Made by a program: the position numbers and the translations under genes. From assembly GCA_017961625.1 (NCBI GenBank), contig JAGCWY010000015.1, positions 1-35,701 on the forward strand: a stretch of DNA of 35,701 nt, read 5' to 3'. Below the pieces are notes generated by a model that searched no databases, was not told the DNA's origin, and saw nothing but the letters and a program-made list of their open reading frames with translations. Below, piece after piece: positions 15,848 to 24,658 of this stretch; positions within the stretch are counted from its first letter, which is position 1; each line of letters starts with the position of its first letter. This DNA is from Ruminococcus sp. (GTDB taxonomy: Bacteria; Bacillota; Clostridia; Oscillospirales; Ruminococcaceae).

Positions 15848-16264
15848 TCCTCCTAAAAAACCTTCTCTAATTTATATATCTCTAAAACGCATCCCAAATT
15901 CCTCTGTAATATTATAATACCCTTTTTCACATGACTTTTTCTACTATATTTTATGAACAGAATAATAAGTTTTTGAGCAAGCTGTACAAAGTGTCTTGCG
16001 TATAACTCTCAGTATAGGAGTATTTCGCAATTTCTGATTATTGAAAAAATATATTCTAAGGATAAAAAAACTGTTGACTATTTTGCGATTATAGTTTATT
16101 ATATTATTGTATGACTTTTGGAGAAGATATACACCTACTCCGCGGAGCTCTCTGCAAGTGTATCCGCGAGGTGGTAAAACAAGATAAATGATACTTTGTG
16201 TGGTTCTTAGATAGATGTTCGCAATTGCATATTATACCGCAGTATCAGGAGGAAAGGCAATAAA
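15848..16264. other. Divergent intergenic region with manA promoter and long leader
   Basis: The left part (15848-16020) should hold the promoter of the dockerin-only gene; a TATAAT on the minus strand (15919-15914) lacks a good -35. The right part holds the manA promoter and a leader of about 155 nt containing a CTCCGCGGAG palindrome (16138-16147) and a further CCGCGAGG (16164-16171). I match no known riboswitch. Confidence 0.5.
16074..16102 (+). promoter_or_regulatory. Sigma-A promoter of the manA-glcK operon
   Basis: TTGACT (16074-16079), a 17-bp spacer and TATTAT (16097-16102), leaving a leader of about 155 nt before manA. Confidence 0.65.
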
Positions 16265-17224
16265 TTGAGACCATTTTTACTAAAAGCACCTGTAAAGGAT
16301 TATATATGGGGCGGTACGAAGCTCCGCGAGCTCTTCGGCAAAGAAAGCGACGCAGAACGGCTCGCCGAAAGCTGGGAGCTAAGCTGTCACCCTGACGGCG
16401 AATGTATTATAGACGGTGGCGAATTTGACGGCATGAAACTCAGCGAATTCGTGGCCATGCACCCAGAGGCAGTGAGCAGTAGCTTCAAAAAGGAGGAATG
16501 CTTCCCTGTACTGGTTAAGCTGATAGACGCAAGAAACGACCTTTCGGTGCAGGTACACCCCTGCGACGAATACGCGCATAAGTACGAAAACGATAACGGT
16601 AAAACCGAGATGTGGTATATCATATCAGCAGAGCCTGGAGCAGAGCTGATATATGGCTTCAAAGAAGAGCTGACAAAGGAGGAATTCCGCAGAGCTGTTG
16701 AGGAAAATACTCTCATGGACAAGGTGAACCGTGTTCCCGTTAAACAGGGCGACGTTTTCTTTATAGAGCCGGGAACTCTTCACGCTATCGGCAAGGGAAT
16801 ACTCATAGCCGAGATACAGCAGAGCTCAAACGTCACCTATCGTGTCTACGACTACGGCAGACTTGGTGCCGATGGAAAGCCGAGACAGCTCCATGTAGAG
16901 AAAGCCCTTGAGGTTACGAACACCCGTCCTGCTGACCACCGAAGACCAGTCTACGGTCTCGAGCTTGATGGAGTAGTCACCCAGCTCCTTGCGGACTGCG
17001 ACTATTTCATAGTAAACCGCCACAGGATAATCAAGGAAGCTGAGCTTGCAGCGGACAACAGCTCCTTTGTTCATGTCCTTATGATAGGCGGAAGCGGTGG
17101 AGAGCTCATCTCCGACAATTATACACTGCCGCTGACAATGGGCACAAGCGTTTTCGTTCCGGCAGGAACAGGCGCATACGCTATAAAAGGAAATTGTGAC
17201 GTTATAGTCACAACTATTCCATAA
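16265..17224 (+). CDS. manA: Class I mannose-6-phosphate isomerase
   Basis: 319 aa, the short Firmicutes form of type I phosphomannose isomerase. Zinc ligands are visible as Q96 and H98 in VQVHP, E115 in GKTEMWYI and H173 in EPGTLHAIGKG; YRVYDYGR supplies the catalytic arginine (about 193). It interconverts mannose-6-phosphate and fructose-6-phosphate. The start is a TTG with an extended GGAGGAAAGG site upstream. The next gene, a glucokinase-type ROK kinase, follows by 12 bp, so the pair links free hexoses from plant polysaccharides to glycolysis. Confidence 0.93.
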   Translation: MRPFLLKAPVKDYIWGGTKLRELFGKESDAERLAESWELSCHPDGECIIDGGEFDGMKLSEFVAMHPEAVSSSFKKEECFPVLVKLIDARNDLSVQVHPCDEYAHKYENDNGKTEMWYIISAEPGAELIYGFKEELTKEEFRRAVEENTLMDKVNRVPVKQGDVFFIEPGTLHAIGKGILIAEIQQSSNVTYRVYDYGRLGADGKPRQLHVEKALEVTNTRPADHRRPVYGLELDGVVTQLLADCDYFIVNRHRIIKEAELAADNSSFVHVLMIGGSGGELISDNYTLPLTMGTSVFVPAGTGAYAIKGNCDVIVTTIP

Positions 17225-17236
17225 GGAGGATATAAA

Positions 17237-18190
17237 ATGAAATATTACGTAGGAATCGACCTGGGCGGTACAAATATCGTTGCAGGCGTAGTTGATGAGG
17301 AATACAACATCATCGCAAAGGCAAGCACAAAGACCAACTGTCCCCGTCCCGAAAAGGAGATAGCTGACGATATGGCAAAAATGGCTGTAGAAGCCGTAAG
17401 GAATGCCAAGCTCACAATGGATGATATCCAGTGGATAGGCGTAGGTACTCCTGGTATCGCAAACAGTGAAAAGGGCATTATCGAGTACTCCAACAACCTC
17501 GGCTTCAATAATACACCTATGGTAAAGTACATACAGGAGACCATTGACAAACCCGTATTCATTGAGAACGATGCCAACGCAGCAGCCTACGGCGAGTTCG
17601 TAGCAGGAGCTGCAAAAGGCGCAAAGAACGCAGTATGCATAACTCTCGGAACAGGAGTAGGCGGTGGAATAATCATTGACGGAAAGATATATTCCGGTTC
17701 CAACTTTGCCGGCGCAGAGCTAGGACATACTGTTATCGAGGTAGACGGAGCACAGTGCTCCTGCGGCCGAAAGGGCTGCTTCGAAGCCTACTCCTCAGCA
17801 ACAGGACTTATCCGCATGACTAAGGAAGCTATCGCAGAGCACCCTGACTGTATCATGGCAAAGTCAGAGAAGGAAAGAGGCAAGGTAACGGCACGTACCT
17901 CCTTTGACTGCATGAGAGCTGGTGACAAGTACGCAAAGGCTGTAGTTGACAAGTATATAAAGTATCTTGCAGCAGGCATCACAAATACTATCAATATATT
18001 CCAACCCGACGTGCTTTGTATCGGCGGCGGCGTATGCAACGAGGGTGATCCTCTGCTCCTGCCAATGAAAGAGCTTGTTGCAAAGGAAGTATACACACGC
18101 AATTCTCCAAAGAATACCGAGATCGTTATTGCAAAGCTGGGCAACGACGCTGGCATTATCGGTGCAGCCTTCCTCGGCAAAGCTAAGTGA
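17237..18190 (+). CDS. glcK: ROK-family glucokinase
   Basis: 317 aa. The ATP-binding start GIDLGGTN (6-13), the catalytic aspartate D112 in IENDANAAA, the GTGVGGGII motif and the ROK zinc site (H164 in ELGH, then C174, C176 and C181 in CSCGRKGC) are all intact. No N-terminal DNA-binding domain is present, so it is an enzyme and not a ROK repressor. It phosphorylates glucose to glucose-6-phosphate. It is the second gene of the manA operon, with AAGGAGG 8 nt before the ATG and tandem terminators after it. Confidence 0.93.
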   Translation: MKYYVGIDLGGTNIVAGVVDEEYNIIAKASTKTNCPRPEKEIADDMAKMAVEAVRNAKLTMDDIQWIGVGTPGIANSEKGIIEYSNNLGFNNTPMVKYIQETIDKPVFIENDANAAAYGEFVAGAAKGAKNAVCITLGTGVGGGIIIDGKIYSGSNFAGAELGHTVIEVDGAQCSCGRKGCFEAYSSATGLIRMTKEAIAEHPDCIMAKSEKERGKVTARTSFDCMRAGDKYAKAVVDKYIKYLAAGITNTINIFQPDVLCIGGGVCNEGDPLLLPMKELVAKEVYTRNSPKNTEIVIAKLGNDAGIIGAAFLGKAK

Positions 18191-18275
18191 TTTAAGCCGT
18201 TAGCTTGTATTGGACGGTTAGCGATGTCCCGTTTAGGCAGATATTAGCCGCCACAGAATACACTAAATAAGCATC

Positions 18276-18318
18276 CCCCGGCAAAGCTTAATGACATTAC
18301 GGCCTAGCCGGGGTTTTT
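18276..18318 (+). terminator. First terminator after glcK
   Basis: CCCCGGC (18276-18282) pairs with GCCGGGG (18307-18313) around a 24-nt loop, followed by TTTTT. Confidence 0.7.
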
Positions 18319-18330
18319 CTGATTACAAAA

Positions 18331-18361
18331 AAGCTGCAACAAACTTTGCAGCGGCTTTTTT
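18331..18361 (+). terminator. Second, tandem terminator after glcK
   Basis: GCTGCAA (18333-18339) pairs with TTGCAGC (18346-18352), followed by GGCTTTTTT. The -35 box of the next promoter begins 3 bp later. Confidence 0.65.
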
Positions 18362-18363
18362 CG

Positions 18364-18392
18364 TTGACATATCAGCTCTGTGGATTTATAAT
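18364..18392 (+). promoter_or_regulatory. Consensus sigma-A promoter of two small ORFs
   Basis: TTGACA (18364-18369), a 17-bp spacer and TATAAT (18387-18392) match both hexamers perfectly. The leader is about 100 nt. Confidence 0.8.
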
Positions 18393-18495
18393 ATTACTAA
18401 GAAAATTCAAAAAAGCAGTACACAATATTTCTGGTAGCGTATTGTGATGACGGTAAAGCAATGATGATATATGAAAAAGCAAGGGCAAATAATTT

Positions 18496-18657
18496 ATGAA
18501 TAATGAAAAAAGACTCGAAATAAACAAAAACGGCAGTATTCTTATTTTTGAGGTCGTGAATGAGCTCAACTGGTGCACGGTATCATTCAAAAACGATTCG
18601 TGCACTATAAAGCTCGGTGCGGAAAAACGTGTTAATATTATGCAGAAGAATTACTGA
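18496..18657 (+). CDS. Small hypothetical protein, first of an overlapping pair
   Basis: 53 aa beginning MNNEKRLEINKNGSILIFEV. It has only a weak AAGGG site 10-11 nt upstream of the ATG but a perfect promoter about 100 bp before it. It stops 41 nt after the next ORF opens, in the preceding frame. I recognise no family. It may be the N-terminal half of one gene of about 133 codons broken by a +1 shift near the A-run at 18622-18626; the absence of a second good start codon supports this. Confidence 0.5.
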   Translation: MNNEKRLEINKNGSILIFEVVNELNWCTVSFKNDSCTIKLGAEKRVNIMQKNY

Positions 18658-18898
18658 AAAACTTTCGGATATATACAGTAACAAGCCTTTTGTCCTGAAC
18701 GATAAGGAAATGTATACCATAACTTCCCTTTTTGAGGGACACCGCACTCTGATATACAGCATGCTCGGCGACGATGCGATACAGCTCTTATACAGTGACG
18801 CAAAACTGCAGATATATCCACTTTTTTCTCTCACGAAAGAAGAAAGAGAAGCATTTCAGAAAAAAGTTGCTGCTTTCAGCTTAGAATACGACCACTGA
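18617..18898 (+). CDS. Small hypothetical protein, second of an overlapping pair (or 3' half of a frameshifted gene)
   Basis: 93 aa if read from the GTG at 18617, which overlaps the previous ORF by 41 nt; the first in-frame ATG is at 18713. The text is protein-like (SDIYSNKPFVLNDKEMYTI, then a helix LTKEEREAFQKKVAAF) and soluble, with no membrane segment or motif I know. It ends 12 bp before a strong terminator. If the two ORFs are one gene, the break needs a +1 correction. I cannot tell a sequencing error, a real mutation or programmed shifting apart. Confidence 0.5.
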   Translation: MRKNVLILCRRITEKLSDIYSNKPFVLNDKEMYTITSLFEGHRTLIYSMLGDDAIQLLYSDAKLQIYPLFSLTKEEREAFQKKVAAFSLEYDH

Positions 18899-18909
18899 TA
18901 TAAAAACGT

Positions 18910-18953
18910 CCCCGAAAGCGTTCAGATAAAACGGCTTTCGGGGTTGCTTTTAG
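18910..18953 (+). terminator. Terminator of the small-ORF pair
   Basis: CCCCGAAAGC (18910-18919) pairs perfectly with GCTTTCGGGG (18934-18943), followed by TTGCTTTTAG. Confidence 0.75.
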
Positions 18954-19004
18954 TTTATATGTGTATTTCTGCACGGACAACAAGAATGCGATCCTAAAAA
19001 TAAT

Positions 19005-19031
19005 GGCTAAAAGCTAACGACTCATTTAGCC
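19005..19031 (-). terminator. Terminator overlapping the stop codon of the AraC-type regulator
   Basis: On the minus strand GGCTAAA (19031-19025) pairs with TTTAGCC (19011-19005), followed by ATTATTTTT. The left arm lies within the last codons of the regulator gene. Confidence 0.55.
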
Positions 19032-21187
19032 ATATTGCGGTACTGATTGGGCGTTACACCCACAGTGGCAAGGAACTGTCTAAGAAAGTATTTGCTGTCC
19101 ACATATCCGCACTGCTCCGCTATCTCGTTCATACTCAGTGGAGTTACCATAAGGCAGTAGGTCGCCTTTGCCATACGCGCGTTTATGCAGTCCTTATGTA
19201 TGCTTACCCCGAAGCACTTCTTGTACACCTCACGTAGATGACCTGCGCTGTAAGGATAGAGCTTCTGAAGCTTATCCGACTCGAAACTGTCTTGCGGATT
19301 GCTGTAGATATAGCTTCTGATACCTAGCATATCATCATAGTGAGGACGCATACGCATCTCCATCTGGTCACACTGTCTCTGCGCTAAGATATCTGAGCAT
19401 TTCCCCATTATACGGGTATATGACTTATCCGAACACTTCACCGAAGCGAACACGAAGGAATCGAGCCCATACTGCTCAATGTATACATTATGCTGAAGCA
19501 TTATTGAATTCAGCCTGCTTTCAAGAAACTCCGGCTCAGCTTCGCTCTGTATTATACAGGCAAAAGTATTGTCGTTTATCCTGCCGCAGATATCGCTGCT
19601 TCCACAGAACTGTTTCACAGCCTCGGCAGCGTCCATAATAGCCGGTATCTTGCCGTTGAGCTCATAGAATCCGGCGTTGGAAATGCCTATCCTCATCATA
19701 ACTAGGGTACAGTCGTTCTTTGAAACGTCTATGGTATGATAAGCCTTCCTCATGCCAGTCTCATTGTACATTCCAGTGAGGGTATCCCTCAGGTCTGAGA
19801 GGTTCTGACACTGGGTAAGGTACTGTATATCATTCTTCATTCTCAGGAATTCCAATCCGTTCGATACTGATTTCAGCCAGTTCCTATAGATATCGTCGTA
19901 GGTATCGGGATCGTGGTATTTGAGCACGAGATAACCGAATATCCTGTCGTTGAAGAAAAGGGGATTAAAATAGTATATCGCCGGCTCGTAATTTCTGGAA
20001 AGCAAGGCTGAGAAGTTGTACTTCTGCATATCGAATGGCGTCTTATCTTCCCAATTCACCATACTTTGGCAGGAAAGTATATCGCTGAGCTCAGCGTCAG
20101 AGTCATACCAGTTCTTGTACAGGCAGAGGTAGAAGCTCTGTATGCCTCTTACCTGCCAGTGGAATGTTCCGCATATATCTATGAACTCATTCAGTGTACG
20201 ACACTCAGTCAGCTTCTGGTCAAGGGGATTGAAAAGGTTCCAGTTATCGTAGTCCTTTTTGGCTCTGGCATTTTTCAGCTCCTCGGCAAAGAATTCCCGG
20301 TCTGCACCGCAGGTGCAGCTTGTACCGCAGATTATCTCCCCCTGAGGCGGCGCAAAGAGGAAGTCTCTCTCCTTTATGCGACTGTATACCATATTAGCCG
20401 CATCCTCGCCGATAGTCTCACGATTTCTCTTATAAGTAGTAAGGAGAGGAGTATGCATAAATCTGTCACCCACATACTCATATCCCACTACCGTTACATC
20501 CTCCGGCACCTTTATGCCAAGCTCGTCGAACTTATCTATAAGACCGTAAGCCATATAGTCATTGGCGCAGACGATCGCCTGAGGCAGAGTCAGCTCGCCG
20601 CTGTGATATCGCTCTGCCAGCTCGGCGCCTGAATTCATCCAGTAATTACCGTAGTGTACTCTTTTTTCGTCGTACTTTATACCGTGCTTTTCGAGGGACT
20701 TTCTGTACCCGTTCACGCGGAGATTTGAAGCCTCGATAAAGTCATATCCTGTGATTATGTCAATCTCGCGGAAGCTGTGCTTTTCCACAAGATGATCTGT
20801 AAGATCCTCTATGTCATTCTCGTCACTGGTATTTATAAACATACACTTCGGCGAACTCAGCTCGGTAACATGAGTGCCTACTATCACAATAGGTATGTTT
20901 TTCTTTGCCAGCAGATCAGCAACAAGCTTTTTCAGCTCCTCATTCACGAAGGATTCGGATATAACAATAAGACCGTCAAGCTCATCTGAGAGTATGAGGT
21001 CGTATATCCTGTTTTCGCAGAAGAGTTCCTTTTCTCTTACATTCGGATTATAGTTATTGGAAAAAACAATAGTATCGACCCCTACGCACTGATCGAACCT
21101 TGCGATCCCCTTTATGATCTGACGCTGCTCTATACTGTTCGCCTCCGCAGTAACAACGCCTATGATCATTCTCTTTTTTCTTACCAA
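19022..21187 (-). CDS. LacI-type sensor fused to degenerate GGDEF and AraC DNA-binding domain
   Basis: 721 aa from a TTG at 21187 with AAGGAG 8 nt upstream; the frame extends three codons to a GTG too close to that site. Order: a LacI/periplasmic-binding-like ligand domain (about 8-295, with IIGVVTAEANSIEQRQIIKGI, DGLIVIS, AIVCANDYMAYGL and DVTVVGYE), a poorly defined middle (about 310-460), a GGDEF-like fold that opens normally (DTLTGMYNETGM) but has GRINDNTFA where GGDEF belongs, so it cannot make cyclic di-GMP, and a C-terminal AraC double helix-turn-helix (about 620-718, with MNEIAEQCGYVDSKYFLRQF). No membrane segment is present, so the ligand is cytoplasmic, probably a sugar. Targets are unknown. 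Confidence 0.85.
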   Translation of the reverse strand: MVRKKRMIIGVVTAEANSIEQRQIIKGIARFDQCVGVDTIVFSNNYNPNVREKELFCENRIYDLILSDELDGLIVISESFVNEELKKLVADLLAKKNIPIVIVGTHVTELSSPKCMFINTSDENDIEDLTDHLVEKHSFREIDIITGYDFIEASNLRVNGYRKSLEKHGIKYDEKRVHYGNYWMNSGAELAERYHSGELTLPQAIVCANDYMAYGLIDKFDELGIKVPEDVTVVGYEYVGDRFMHTPLLTTYKRNRETIGEDAANMVYSRIKERDFLFAPPQGEIICGTSCTCGADREFFAEELKNARAKKDYDNWNLFNPLDQKLTECRTLNEFIDICGTFHWQVRGIQSFYLCLYKNWYDSDAELSDILSCQSMVNWEDKTPFDMQKYNFSALLSRNYEPAIYYFNPLFFNDRIFGYLVLKYHDPDTYDDIYRNWLKSVSNGLEFLRMKNDIQYLTQCQNLSDLRDTLTGMYNETGMRKAYHTIDVSKNDCTLVMMRIGISNAGFYELNGKIPAIMDAAEAVKQFCGSSDICGRINDNTFACIIQSEAEPEFLESRLNSIMLQHNVYIEQYGLDSFVFASVKCSDKSYTRIMGKCSDILAQRQCDQMEMRMRPHYDDMLGIRSYIYSNPQDSFESDKLQKLYPYSAGHLREVYKKCFGVSIHKDCINARMAKATYCLMVTPLSMNEIAEQCGYVDSKYFLRQFLATVGVTPNQYRNMAK

Positions 21188-21251
21188 AATACCCACTCCT
21201 TGGTATATTATCTATCTTTTTTGGTCAGACAAGCTATATTAAGTCACCATA

Positions 21252-21280
21252 ATTATACATTATTTATTAAGAATTGTCAA
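21252..21280 (-). promoter_or_regulatory. Consensus sigma-A promoter of the LacI-AraC regulator
   Basis: On the minus strand TTGACA (21280-21275), a 17-bp spacer and TATAAT (21257-21252) match both hexamers perfectly. Confidence 0.85.
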
Positions 21281-21368
21281 TGAAGTTTTCTGCATTTTTT
21301 CCACCAAAAGGGTAATTTTGTGGGTTGCAGAAAGATTATTTGTAATAATAAACAACGGCAATCTTTAC

Positions 21369-21382
21369 TTTTTGTACAAAAA
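21369..21382. promoter_or_regulatory. Perfect 14-bp palindrome in the divergent region, possible operator
   Basis: TTTTTGTACAAAAA lies between the regulator promoter and the beta-propeller gene. The region 21281-21510 otherwise shows only AT-rich DNA and no clear promoter for the plus-strand gene. Confidence 0.3.
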
Positions 21383-21523
21383 CACTGTTTTTTTCTCCTG
21401 ATGCAACAATATTCCATTTCACAGACACTTATATAGTGAACTCAGCTTCAAATGAGATATCCATGAACGCTCTTAAAAAGGGCCCGACCACGAATCACGA
21501 TCCATGAAGAAAGGAGAATGTTT

Positions 21524-23791
21524 ATGAATAACGACGACAAGCTAACTCCAGAGGAAGTAAAGGTTATGCTAGATAAAGAGTTATCGAAGAAAAAGAAAAA
21601 AAGCATTTCCACGGCAAAACGAATCGCGGCTGCGGCAGTAGCCTGCATCGTGATAGGAGGAACTGCCGTATATACGCTGAACAGTGAAAGAAACAATAAA
21701 AATACGGCTGATCCAGTAAAAAAGAGCAATGTAACCACAACTACCTCCAGTACGGGAAACCCGACTCAGACGGTTAAGACTGTGAGCTATATGAATGGAG
21801 CCTCCGATTATAAGGAGATATATTCACTATTCAGCAAGGCTGCGAAAAAAGCCGAGAAGGATAGAAAGAAGAACCGTTACGTTTACGATACTCTTGAAGT
21901 CGCAGAGGAAGCTGTCAGTGATGACGCTGCCTATTCCGATGGATCTGCAAATGAAATATCCGGCTTGGATACGCCGGGTGGCGGCAATGAAGAGATTTTC
22001 ATACCCGGCACCGAAAACACGGAAGAGACTAAGAAGGATGACCCAGAACATTCCGAGACCTACTATCAGGAGCAGGACGTTCTCGAGGCAGATATAGTCA
22101 AGACCGACGGAAAGCATATATACTACTTGTGCAGCACGGAAAACGAGAGTTTTTCCTACTCTCCTGTACTCCGCACAGCCGATGTTAAGGACGGAAAATT
22201 CACCGGCAGCACATCCATTGACCTGAATGACGCCATTGACAGCGCTAACAACAACGGCTATATAAACGCTGCGGATATGTACATATACAACGATATGATT
22301 GCCATTATATGTAGCAGCTCGTACTACGGCTCATACTACGGCTATGACGATGAGGATATCAAAAGGTACGTGCCATATACCTTCGTGGCTTTTTATACCA
22401 CAGGTGACGAGCCGGAGCTCATAGACGTTTACAGGCAGGACGGCTATTACAACGACGTAAGAATCTCCCCTGAGGGATATATGATTCTCACCTCACATTT
22501 TTATTCATGCAACTTCGACACTGTAAACAGCAGCGCTGATATAGAGCGGTATATCCCATACTGCGGCTTTGCGGAGAGCTATGACATGATATCTGCCGGA
22601 GATATACTTCTCCCGGCGGATGGATTCGACAGCACAAGCACCCTCTCCTATACGGTTATAGGCAGCATAGATCTTAGTAACGCCGGAGCTCCGGAGGAAA
22701 AGGACGTAAAGTCCCTTGCAGGCTATACTGGAAGCATTTACTGCTCCGCAGAAAATCTCTATACCGCAGCCGCTGGAGATGAGATTTCTACTACGGATAT
22801 AACCCGTATCTCCATAATCGGTGGAAATATAGCGCCTATGGCAGGAACTACTATAAACGGTCATATAAAGGATCAGTTCTCCATGAGCGAGTACAACGGC
22901 TATTTCCGTGTAGCCGCTACCTATAACGAGACAAAAAAATCATTCTACAGGTACAACAATAACGGCAATCTACTGGAGGAGCTATGGGACGTCATCACAG
23001 ACGATGAGGTAAACGGCTATTACACCTACGAGAATATCAAGACCGATACTCGTGTATACGTGTTCGATATGGATCTGAACATGGTTGGAAGCATCGGCGA
23101 TCTCGGCGTTGACGAGCAGCTCAGATCAGCAAGCTTCAGCGGAGATATGGCTTATGTAGTCACATTCCGTCAGACAGATCCTCTTTACGCTGTAGACTTG
23201 AGTGTCCCGGCTGAACCTGTTCTGCTTGACGACCTCAAGATAAACGGATTCAGCACCTATTTGCAGCAGTGGGATGCCGGTCACCTCCTCGGCTTCGGAC
23301 AGGACGCAGATGAGAACGGCAGGATAACAGGAATAAAAATGACCATGTTCAACAACTCTGACCCCAGCGACTTGAAAGCAGAGGCGGTATTCACATGGAA
23401 CGACTCCCCAAGCAATTACATCTATGACACAGACGAAGAAACACATACCGAGGAATGGTACTACTCTGACGCTGTATACGAAAGGAAAGAGCTCCTCATA
23501 GCTCCAGAAAAGAATCTTATCGGCGTACCAATAAACTACAACAAATATTCATACTATTCTGACAGCGGAAAGCAGGTAGACAGCATTTATAGAACGCAGT
23601 ATGTCTTTTTCAGTTACGAAAACGGAGAATTCATACAAAAGGGTGATATCAGCATGGAATTCGACGATTATATATATAATGACTTTGACCGCGCAGTATA
23701 TGTAGGAGACTATGTTTACGTGCTTTCACCGAACAGATTCGTAGCAGCAGATATTGCAAATATCACTGTCTCCGACGAGCTCAATTTCTGA
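21524..23791 (+). CDS. Membrane-anchored beta-propeller domain protein
   Basis: 755 aa from the ATG at 21524, where GGAG lies 7 nt upstream; an ATG two codons earlier is too close. A short, charged cytoplasmic N-terminus (with KELSKKKKK) precedes one membrane segment (about 32-53), then a Thr/Ser linker and a large extracellular region. From about 180, QEQDVLEADIVKTDGKHIYYL opens the beta-propeller domain typical of the Beta_propel family (secreted proteins of unknown function in Firmicutes and Archaea). Repeated Tyr-rich blades follow. It is divergent from the LacI-AraC regulator and could be a target of it, which is only positional inference. Confidence 0.75.
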   Translation: MNNDDKLTPEEVKVMLDKELSKKKKKSISTAKRIAAAAVACIVIGGTAVYTLNSERNNKNTADPVKKSNVTTTTSSTGNPTQTVKTVSYMNGASDYKEIYSLFSKAAKKAEKDRKKNRYVYDTLEVAEEAVSDDAAYSDGSANEISGLDTPGGGNEEIFIPGTENTEETKKDDPEHSETYYQEQDVLEADIVKTDGKHIYYLCSTENESFSYSPVLRTADVKDGKFTGSTSIDLNDAIDSANNNGYINAADMYIYNDMIAIICSSSYYGSYYGYDDEDIKRYVPYTFVAFYTTGDEPELIDVYRQDGYYNDVRISPEGYMILTSHFYSCNFDTVNSSADIERYIPYCGFAESYDMISAGDILLPADGFDSTSTLSYTVIGSIDLSNAGAPEEKDVKSLAGYTGSIYCSAENLYTAAAGDEISTTDITRISIIGGNIAPMAGTTINGHIKDQFSMSEYNGYFRVAATYNETKKSFYRYNNNGNLLEELWDVITDDEVNGYYTYENIKTDTRVYVFDMDLNMVGSIGDLGVDEQLRSASFSGDMAYVVTFRQTDPLYAVDLSVPAEPVLLDDLKINGFSTYLQQWDAGHLLGFGQDADENGRITGIKMTMFNNSDPSDLKAEAVFTWNDSPSNYIYDTDEETHTEEWYYSDAVYERKELLIAPEKNLIGVPINYNKYSYYSDSGKQVDSIYRTQYVFFSYENGEFIQKGDISMEFDDYIYNDFDRAVYVGDYVYVLSPNRFVAADIANITVSDELNF

Positions 23792-23815
23792 TATCAAAAT
23801 AATTATATCACGGTA

Positions 23816-23862
23816 GGCAGCCATACAGAAGCTAAACACTTCTTTATGACTGCCTGCCTTTC
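23816..23862 (+). terminator. Terminator of the beta-propeller gene
   Basis: A 15-bp imperfect stem (23816-23830 with 23840-23854, two mismatches) is followed by a modest T-rich tail. Confidence 0.5.
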
Positions 23863-23955
23863 TGCTTGTACAGGGACAGGCTTATTTGCCAACACCTTAC
23901 ATTTTTATATGCCCGAAAACGTAATATTTCGTGATTATTACCACTGTACAACTGA

Positions 23956-23984
23956 TTGACACAGGCGCTCCAATATGTTATACT
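23956..23984 (+). promoter_or_regulatory. Sigma-A promoter of the isochorismatase-family gene
   Basis: TTGACA (23956-23961), a 17-bp spacer and TATACT (23979-23984). Confidence 0.8.
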
Positions 23985-23995
23985 ATTAAAAAGTT

Positions 23996-24018
23996 GTTTT
24001 TACATTTAATGTAAAAAC
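23996..24018 (+). promoter_or_regulatory. Perfect inverted repeat at the 5' end of the transcript
   Basis: GTTTTTACAT and ATGTAAAAAC form a perfect 10-bp stem with a 3-nt TTA loop, starting about 5 nt after the expected transcription start. It could be an operator or an mRNA-stabilising hairpin; it lies 30 bp before the start codon. Confidence 0.5.
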
Positions 24019-24048
24019 GTAAGCTATTGCACTTAGGGAGATATGATT

Positions 24049-24567
24049 ATGAAAGAAGCATTACTTGTTATCGACGTCCAGAACGATTATTTCGAGGGCG
24101 GAGCCTGTCCGCTTCACGAACCTAAAAAGGCTGAGGAGCGCATAATCAGGCTCATTGCCGAAAGCCGGAAAACAGGACGTCCGGTCATTTACATAAAGCA
24201 CATAAACTCCGACGATGAAGATCTCTTCAACGAGGGTACCTACGGTTGCGAGATATCAGAACGTATCGCTCCCCTGCCGAACGATATCGTCATAAACAAG
24301 TACTGCCCAAACAGCTTTCTCGGCACGGAGCTGAACGACTGTCTGCGCAGTCTCGGCGTTGAAAAGCTAGTAGTATGCGGTATGATGACACACCTCTGTA
24401 TAGACACAACGGTACGTGCCGCTATGGATCACGGCTATGAAGTTGCTCTCGTGGCCGACGCCTGTGCTACAAAGGATCTCGAACTCAACGGTGAGACTAT
24501 CCCTGCGGAAACTGTACAGAAGACCTATATAGCTTCCCTTTCTGGAGTATTCGCAGAGATAATCTGA
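24049..24567 (+). CDS. Isochorismatase-family cysteine hydrolase
   Basis: 172 aa from the ATG at 24049, which has GGGAG 8 nt upstream. The catalytic triad of the family is intact: D9 in LLVIDVQNDYF, K84 in VINKYCPNSF and C117 in GMMTHLCIDTT. Members hydrolyse nicotinamide, isochorismate, N-carbamoyl compounds and similar substrates. The metal-binding DxHxxxH of classical nicotinamidase is not apparent, so I do not call pncA. It has its own promoter and terminator. Confidence 0.85.
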   Translation: MKEALLVIDVQNDYFEGGACPLHEPKKAEERIIRLIAESRKTGRPVIYIKHINSDDEDLFNEGTYGCEISERIAPLPNDIVINKYCPNSFLGTELNDCLRSLGVEKLVVCGMMTHLCIDTTVRAAMDHGYEVALVADACATKDLELNGETIPAETVQKTYIASLSGVFAEII

Positions 24568-24598
24568 GAGTTCCCATACAATAATAAACGTATATAAG

Positions 24599-24621
24599 GC
24601 TCTAAGATGAACTCTTAGAGC
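24599..24621 (+). terminator. Likely terminator after the isochorismatase-family gene
   Basis: GCTCTAAG pairs with CTTAGAGC around a 7-nt loop, followed by TTCATATTT. The tail is weaker than in other terminators here. Confidence 0.55.
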
Positions 24622-24658
24622 TTCATATTTAATAAAACAGGAATATAACTTTTGAGGT

